IMG/VR virus record: IMGVR_UViG_3300042503_000724
Location: 1-64,000 of that record
Strand: one strand, 5' to 3'
DNA: 64,000 nt
From: a virus
Below the pieces are notes generated by a model that saw nothing but the letters and a program-made list of their open reading frames with translations, was not told the DNA's origin and did no database searches. The position numbers and the translations under genes are program-made. This document shows, in pieces, positions 59,701 to 64,000 of the stretch (within the stretch, counting starts at the first letter, position 1; each line of letters begins with the position of its first letter).

Positions 59701-60924
59701 TCCAGTAAAATCAACTACTAGTCTTGGGGAAATTTCAATAATATCTAAAGTTGCACCTTCTTTTGACATTGTTTGTGCAGAAAATCTAACTGCAGTAATT
59801 AGCTCAACGTCTAGACCAGTTATTCCATCATTTGGAATATTAAAAGATGTTAGTGCATTTTCTTCTTCAACTGCACCTGCTAAAGACCATGACATTGATC
59901 CACTGACTTTTTTACCAGTTATTCTAACTATGCCATCAGATAGCGATGGTGTGTCTACAAACTTAATACTTGCAGCAGCAAGGTTTCCAGTGAGGTTTTT
60001 ATCTAGCACAACAAGACCATCTTGTTTTACTTCTGCTACATAAGTTTCTGTTGGAACATTTGTTGTTGACCCAACCTGTACAACTCTCATTCCAACATAG
60101 ATTCCTGAACTGTCTGTTAGTGTTATGTTTTTTGAACCACTTGTTCCAGTAACTGTTTTAGTTTTAGCCACCGCAAGACGAGTGTCATCATCTTCTGAAT
60201 AGATTGTTGACCAAGTTGTTGATCCAGATTTTAAAACCTGAATAGTAAAATTTTTAGCATATCCATTTACAGTTTGAGTTTTAATAGTAATCTTGTTTGT
60301 TTTTAAGGGTCCTTTCTCAACTACATCATAAACAATAAATGCATTATTTCCTTTCATTTTAAAATCTGATCCAGATTTTCCAATAAGTTCATGAGTAATA
60401 GCTGGTGTATTTTCATTAGCAACTGCAGAGTTTGGCTTACAGTATCTAAAAGAATTCCAATACTTAAATCCTTGACTATCTGAAAGAGGGTATAGCCTTA
60501 CTGGAGATTGTAAAACATTATAAGATTTTACTGTTTTTGAATCTTCAATAATTATTGAAGATGTTTGAGATCCAATTCCATAAATAATTCCAGGATCAGG
60601 TCTGTCTGCTTCAACTACATTATATAGACTACAAAGCTTTTTAACAGTCTTTTCTTCTCTTGATATAGATGAGTCATCTACTCTTACTACAGTATAAAAC
60701 CCTCCGTTATCCCATCCACCTACATCTGTTGTAACAAATGTTTTTGAGTATGTTGGGTCGTTAGATCCACTTGACTTAGCATCAATATATACTGGATATG
60801 ATCCAACATAGTTAATTTTATAATATGAGTTATGGTTCCATTCTGCTAAAATTTTATGTTTTGAAGATATTGTAGATTCGTTTTTATAAATTGAATCGAT
60901 TGCTGTTAGTCCTGTAGTTAGCAT
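56707..60924 (-). CDS. very large tail protein (baseplate hub/Tal-like candidate)
   Basis: A 1405-aa protein that begins MLTTGLTAIDSIYKNESTIS. It contains strand-rich domains (SFSVDTTIGDASLGLPVGSI; KVSVSLEDSMRFLKDKPAPD; SISRTGRGFNDTRV-like region), and ends MSVELREML. Its placement directly after the tape measure and a 183-aa gene is the usual position of the large Tal or minor-tail hub protein in actinophages. Domain-level assignment is inference. Confidence 0.75.
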   Translation of the reverse strand: MLTTGLTAIDSIYKNESTISSKHKILAEWNHNSYYKINYVGSYPVYIDAKSSGSNDPTYSKTFVTTDVGGWDNGGFYTVVRVDDSSISREEKTVKKLCSLYNVVEADRPDPGIIYGIGSQTSSIIIEDSKTVKSYNVLQSPVRLYPLSDSQGFKYWNSFRYCKPNSAVANENTPAITHELIGKSGSDFKMKGNNAFIVYDVVEKGPLKTNKITIKTQTVNGYAKNFTIQVLKSGSTTWSTIYSEDDDTRLAVAKTKTVTGTSGSKNITLTDSSGIYVGMRVVQVGSTTNVPTETYVAEVKQDGLVVLDKNLTGNLAAASIKFVDTPSLSDGIVRITGKKVSGSMSWSLAGAVEEENALTSFNIPNDGITGLDVELITAVRFSAQTMSKEGATLDIIEISPRLVVDFTGYTESFSVDTTIGDASLGLPVGSIVSSTGSIELFNEDNLISNKNMNSILDDILKPNVKFTILNAITSGPTTKYVPVKVLYVESWDEESNWKVSVSLEDSMRFLKDKPAPDMLLASRDGIKVSAIIKIVLDNAGYNKFGFYKSKEGEEYDYEDISLDFFRCRKEQSVAEVLNEIAKSTQLSIFFDSFNNLIAMTKEAVANKTNLHDYWLVGDIGELSSGDAEYAYLNNKYISNIESFEDSIIPPITSGEVAYDHLGIEKKPLNLVKEALQRGDETDITNVTKLTGFSEVNLNRNLSFVPHIVWQPANTDLDSYLGVGSLQRNLGGSNGLSYFSSSGTKIQYEADTELQAIREAYASLTENQKKDLTIFMAEDTLTSSFHRKYNGYVVIDDETVKFNGVLYKVSRRGYSTDLIIYFSEEEKLTDILKAPSGADFIPVGLIVDLEMSVVSDPGLTNEKYKYTVSRTGRGFNDTRVSEHVASVGNAVSWNAFATKLYSSSQPTTISATLNLLTQQKVSTGDSSVNQYISSNAGYAKLIGPPSNATSSSTLNLPPSDQIIIRDAGQQFLTGFKQSAGFNPTRVGAKMRILESSSNSTFAGIGLYNSSTTSGTNGYFLEVSTSGDAFEADKPESNNIKFYKVTGSDRTPTLLGVGFARVNAAKFGEEGVLPAYTALSDSDGWRTTFSLDIVTYESTSYRAFDVYFEDILVFTAIDDAKVGEAGYIPPRQDVSMFVRDDSAAIFEYFYAIATVEGVDIGINHPILSAPVPYSFDQAIDRGVITSSVSDAYGGGNYPLFYDDFGCLVREARKIEARFQYPTFSAQLIELGRIIPDYLVKDFKYTSFGGEFWIYCTAGATVRIDSGSSVPVYISGILLDKLGGGEVRIDDYINSLDIEERKNQELEINRKLYGEQSYNISGTYISGINMAKKLANWVAKKASKEKVVITAEIFPNPLLQLGDKVKVFYKSRGYCVEQDGDKTYILSRINYTATPDDISMSVELREML

Positions 60925-61475
60925 TAGACTTCCACCAAGCTAATAGACACATCCCATAAATCATTATGTTGCCCTCTTTTTACAATAGAAAAATCAAAAT
61001 CGTCAAAGAAAACATTGTACTTTTCAACATTAGTTACTGAGTTTCCTGTCACTGATGCGTCATATACTAATAGCATCCAAAAATCTGAAAAGTTTGCTTC
61101 GTACCAAGCTTTAATGTCTTGACCAGCACCAAAACCATCTGAAGTAATTTTATTTGAAAGACCATCTGAAACTGCTGGAGTTGGTCTTGTTTTTCTAGAA
61201 GGAAGAGATTCCCAAGAAGTACTAAAGGTCATCTTGTCTGCAATATGAACAGAACGCATTGTTCCATCAATCATTCTTCTCTTAGACTCAAGTCTTTGTG
61301 GTACTACTGATAAAGAAGACCTATTGTCGTCAGTTAAATATAGCACTTGTCCAGAACCAAAGTCCCATAATCCGTTTGGAACACCACTAGTTAATTGTGC
61401 AACTGGGTTAGATGTAGAAAATATAATCAATGATGGCTTTGAGTATGCTCTACTTAATAGTGCTGGATCTGCCAT
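60924..61475 (-). CDS. 183-aa tail protein (Dit-like candidate)
   Basis: Starts MADPALLSRAYSKPSLIIFS and continues GVPNGLWDFGSGQVLYLTDD and VEKYNVFFDDFDFSIVKRGQ. Size and position between the tape measure and the large hub protein match the distal tail protein slot of siphophages. The sequence itself does not give a decisive signature. Confidence 0.65.
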   Translation of the reverse strand: MADPALLSRAYSKPSLIIFSTSNPVAQLTSGVPNGLWDFGSGQVLYLTDDNRSSLSVVPQRLESKRRMIDGTMRSVHIADKMTFSTSWESLPSRKTRPTPAVSDGLSNKITSDGFGAGQDIKAWYEANFSDFWMLLVYDASVTGNSVTNVEKYNVFFDDFDFSIVKRGQHNDLWDVSISLVEV

Positions 61476-63985
61476 TAGCTACTCCTCCCAAAACTTCTTC
61501 TATCTTCTTCTCTGCTAATAGCAGTAACAATTTTTTGTGCAATCTTATTTGGATCCATTGAAGGACCAGATGCATCAACGCTAATGTTGTAGGTGTTACT
61601 GCTAGATACCATTGTACCACTATCTATTGGAGAAATGCCAGATATTGATGGCATACCAAACTTTAACTCTGCAATTCCATCTTTTAATTGTTGAGTAAGC
61701 GGTTTTGTTAATACAATTTCTCCCTTGTGAAGATTAGCAAGACCATCTGACATTGTTTCTCCACCAATTCTCATTCCTGGAGGATTTTCTCCATTCTTAA
61801 GGGCAGACCATTCAAAGTGCAAGTGTGGACCAGTTGAGTTTCCTGAGTTTCCAGAGTATCCAATTAGATCTCCAGCACTTACGGATCCATCTTTTCCAAA
61901 TTCATTTAGGTGAGCGTATAAAGACTCTGTTCCGTCCGAATGTTTAATTGTTACAAATCTTCCAAAAGAAGAATTTCCTCTATTTCTTTGACTTGCAGTT
62001 CCTGAAGCCATTGCATACACTGGAGTTCCTGTTGGAGTTTTATAGTCAATAGCTGTTGCGTATCTTGCACTATGCTGTTTTCCACTTGGATATAAACCTC
62101 TTGCACTAATTGGAAAAGCTTGTCTAAGAATTTTTGCAACTGCTCCAAGTTTTTCTGGAATAGATGATGGAAGACCAGATCCTCCACCGTCATTATTTTC
62201 TGGCTCCTCATTAATGCTTTCTGAAGCTTTTTGAACAAGTGCATTTGCTATTGTTGTTGCACCAATTCTTTGCCCCATAGATCCAGTTATTGCTCCAGCT
62301 GAAGCAATTGCAACTCCTCCAACACGATCCCCATTATTAATTTTATCTAAAGTTCCCTTGCCAATTCTTTTTACAGAATCTGCCTTAACCACATATTCTC
62401 CATTTGAAAGACGTGCTGGAATAGAGTCCGAAGTTGAAGTTCCTGGACCAGAAACATAGCCACCATCTGCATAGGTTCCAGTTCCATCTTTTGCTGCTGG
62501 ATTATTTTTTCCTGCTTTAGGCAAACTATTTTCAATTAACTCTTTTAAGCTTGTAGGATCTAAATCAAATTCTTTAGCTGCTGCATCTATTTGTTGATTA
62601 AATACTCCAGAAAATCCACTAGTAAATCCTTCTGCAAGCCCCTTCATAATTGCTTGAGACTCTGCTGGCATGTTTGAAGCAACAGTAGTTATAGCTGTAG
62701 CATATTCAGAAAGGTCTTTTCCAAGTTTTTCTCCAACTGGTGTATTTATAAAATCTTCTAGAGCAGATTTTGCTGAGTTAAACTTATTTAGCTCGTCAGC
62801 CTTGTTTTTTTGAATTTGAATAGATTCTTTATTTAATGCCTCCATTCTATTGTCGTGACGCTCAGATTCCTTATCCATTAGCTCCTGGTTAGCATCTAAT
62901 TGATCTTGTAGTGTTTGAGTTTCAGCATCTGCTTTTTCTTTAATACTATCAATAGTTTTTTCAATATCAGTAACTCTTGCGTCAGTAAGGTCTTCAATTT
63001 TTTTAATTTCACTTTGTTGAGCATTTTCTTGTGCAGAACTTGCCATTTCATCTCTTGCTTGAAGGAAACCAATAACATCTCCACTAGCCAATGCATTAAG
63101 ACCTCCAAGTGCAGTTTGTCCCTGACTAGCTAAGAAAGAAGATTCTTCTTTTTGTGATTCAAGAGCCTTTAAGTATTTTTCTGAGCTTTCTTCAATAGCA
63201 TCTATTTCTTTTTCTTTTGATTTTATTTGCTCGTCTGCAGCTCTTTGAATTCCTTTAATTTCTTTTTGAATAGCCTTATTTCTTTTTTCCATATTTTTTT
63301 GGAAATTTTTAGTTCTTTCATTTTCTGATTCTTGTGCAGATTCATTATTTGCAATCAATTGATCGTAGTAGGCTGTTCTTGTCTGGATTTCAGCATCGAT
63401 CACACTTATTGCTTCTTGGACGTTAGAATTAATTTCAATATCGATTCTTTTTTGTGTTTCTACTGCAGCAATTTGTTGTTGTAGACCAAATGCTTCATCT
63501 TTTGAGTTCTTTAAATCTGCAATCAACTGAGTTAAATCAATGTTCATAGCTTCTGCTTGTAAAAGCAGCATTTGATTTTTTATTCCTTCTGCTTCAGAGT
63601 CAGCTGACACCAATGCATCTTTTAATGTTAAAACAAATTTTGAATCGTCTGCATATCCAAGCTCTTTAGCTTTATCTAAATTAGCTTGCTGCAAGGCTTG
63701 TGTTGTTTTTCCTATATTAGTTCCTGTTTCTTCTGCATTTGCATAAACCTGGTCTACTGTTGTTGAAAGCATATTAAAACCTTTAATTACATCTGGAGAT
63801 GTAAGTGCTGCATTTAATGCCCCAGTTATTTGACCAGTTAAGTTTTTAAAATCTTCTTCTCCAGATAGTTTTGTCATTTCTGGCTGTGGTGCCACAGGTA
63901 TTGGTATTGGTTGTTCCCCAAGAGGAAGGGTATTAGCGTCATTAAGCAGTGCGTTCTGAACTGCGGTTTTGCTTGAAACTTGCAT
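61475..63985 (-). CDS. tape-measure-like protein with degenerate M23 domain
   Basis: The start MQVSSKTAVQNALLNDANTL is chosen because GATAAT lies 6 nt before the ATG and a TTG two codons earlier is weak. The 836-aa protein has long coiled-coil stretches (QKNMEKRNKAIQKEIKGIQR; KEKADAETQTLQDQLDANQE), a Gly-rich transition and a C-terminal M23 peptidase-like domain. That domain keeps the D of AIDYKTP, YAHLNEF and GPHLHFEW, but the first zinc His is replaced (ATAIDY where HxxxD is expected), so activity is doubtful. Tail peptidases of this kind help penetrate the cell wall. Confidence 0.85.
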   Translation of the reverse strand: MQVSSKTAVQNALLNDANTLPLGEQPIPIPVAPQPEMTKLSGEEDFKNLTGQITGALNAALTSPDVIKGFNMLSTTVDQVYANAEETGTNIGKTTQALQQANLDKAKELGYADDSKFVLTLKDALVSADSEAEGIKNQMLLLQAEAMNIDLTQLIADLKNSKDEAFGLQQQIAAVETQKRIDIEINSNVQEAISVIDAEIQTRTAYYDQLIANNESAQESENERTKNFQKNMEKRNKAIQKEIKGIQRAADEQIKSKEKEIDAIEESSEKYLKALESQKEESSFLASQGQTALGGLNALASGDVIGFLQARDEMASSAQENAQQSEIKKIEDLTDARVTDIEKTIDSIKEKADAETQTLQDQLDANQELMDKESERHDNRMEALNKESIQIQKNKADELNKFNSAKSALEDFINTPVGEKLGKDLSEYATAITTVASNMPAESQAIMKGLAEGFTSGFSGVFNQQIDAAAKEFDLDPTSLKELIENSLPKAGKNNPAAKDGTGTYADGGYVSGPGTSTSDSIPARLSNGEYVVKADSVKRIGKGTLDKINNGDRVGGVAIASAGAITGSMGQRIGATTIANALVQKASESINEEPENNDGGGSGLPSSIPEKLGAVAKILRQAFPISARGLYPSGKQHSARYATAIDYKTPTGTPVYAMASGTASQRNRGNSSFGRFVTIKHSDGTESLYAHLNEFGKDGSVSAGDLIGYSGNSGNSTGPHLHFEWSALKNGENPPGMRIGGETMSDGLANLHKGEIVLTKPLTQQLKDGIAELKFGMPSISGISPIDSGTMVSSSNTYNISVDASGPSMDPNKIAQKIVTAISREEDRRSFGRSS

Positions 63986-63991
63986 AAACAA

Positions 63992-63997
63992 ATTATC
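63992..63997 (-). promoter_or_regulatory. possible -10 box before the tape-measure gene
   Basis: Minus-strand GATAAT, six bases before the ATG at 63985, followed by the same TTGTTT seen before the ATG at 55935. Any -35 lies outside the window, so the call is weak. Confidence 0.35.
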
Positions 63998-64000
63998 AAT

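Noticed and set aside
59372-60043. 223-codon plus-strand frame opposite the large tail gene
   Set aside because: It lies wholly within a well-supported minus-strand gene, lacks a start signal, and has a Ser/Thr-rich make-up expected of an antisense shadow.

Overview
This window is a contiguous 64 kb piece of a large, AT-rich tailed-phage genome (Caudoviricetes). Essentially every gene lies on the minus strand, so the window reads biologically from right to left. Neighbouring genes are tightly coupled by ATGA, TAATG, TAGTG or GTGA stop/start overlaps. Several features point to an actinobacterial host: a WhiB-family protein, a zinc protein of the type common in actinobacteria and actinophages (24294-24518), a CxxC protein of a type familiar from actinophages (1300-1548), and start codons that sit only 6-9 nt after a -10 box, as in leaderless transcripts. 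The low GC suggests a planktonic low-GC actinobacterium rather than a soil high-GC one. The host assignment is inference. No integrase, portal or major capsid gene is visible, and the leftmost gene is cut by the window edge.

Layout in transcription order. (1) 63985-43181, tail morphogenesis: a coiled-coil tape-measure-like protein carrying a C-terminal M23-like domain, then tail and baseplate proteins, two very large fibre/adhesin genes, an fibronectin-III-type protein and small coiled-coil proteins. (2) 43092-31091, DNA metabolism: metallophosphoesterase, DNA-binding proteins, a DnaB-like helicase, a DnaG-like primase, a gp32-like zinc SSB, a DnaE-type DNA polymerase III alpha subunit, a MazG-like pyrophosphohydrolase, a RecA-like recombinase, a Cas4/RecB-like nuclease and a RuvC-like resolvase. 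(3) 30553-25980: a small HTH protein, a glycosyltransferase, a nucleotidyltransferase, a DUF3310-like protein, and the terminase pair. (4) 25581-22409: a DUF6065-like protein, a tRNA cluster (Asn, Gly, Arg) plus a separate tRNA-Thr, an M23 endolysin-like peptidase, tiny membrane and basic proteins, and thioredoxin. (5) 22373-11630: a second tail-fibre block. (6) 11618-5635: a glycan and modification block with DUF6065-like proteins, an atypical methyltransferase, two glycosyltransferases and an RmlB-like dehydratase. (7) 5587-1: accessory genes, including a secreted subtilisin-like protease, a SLOG-like protein, WhiB, a stand-alone PNKP-type phosphatase, methylglyoxal synthase, and a secreted proline-rich protein.

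The most striking features are these. A three-gene structural cassette is present twice about 33 kb apart (20602-12971 and 53737-45885). A Cys/Asn-rich segment with 24 cysteines interrupts a virion protein. Promoters are superimposed on intergenic hairpins. Several genes have predicted leaderless starts. There are unusual host-directed genes: methylglyoxal synthase and a secreted subtilase under its own consensus promoter. Functional names rest on motif recognition by eye; no database search was possible.
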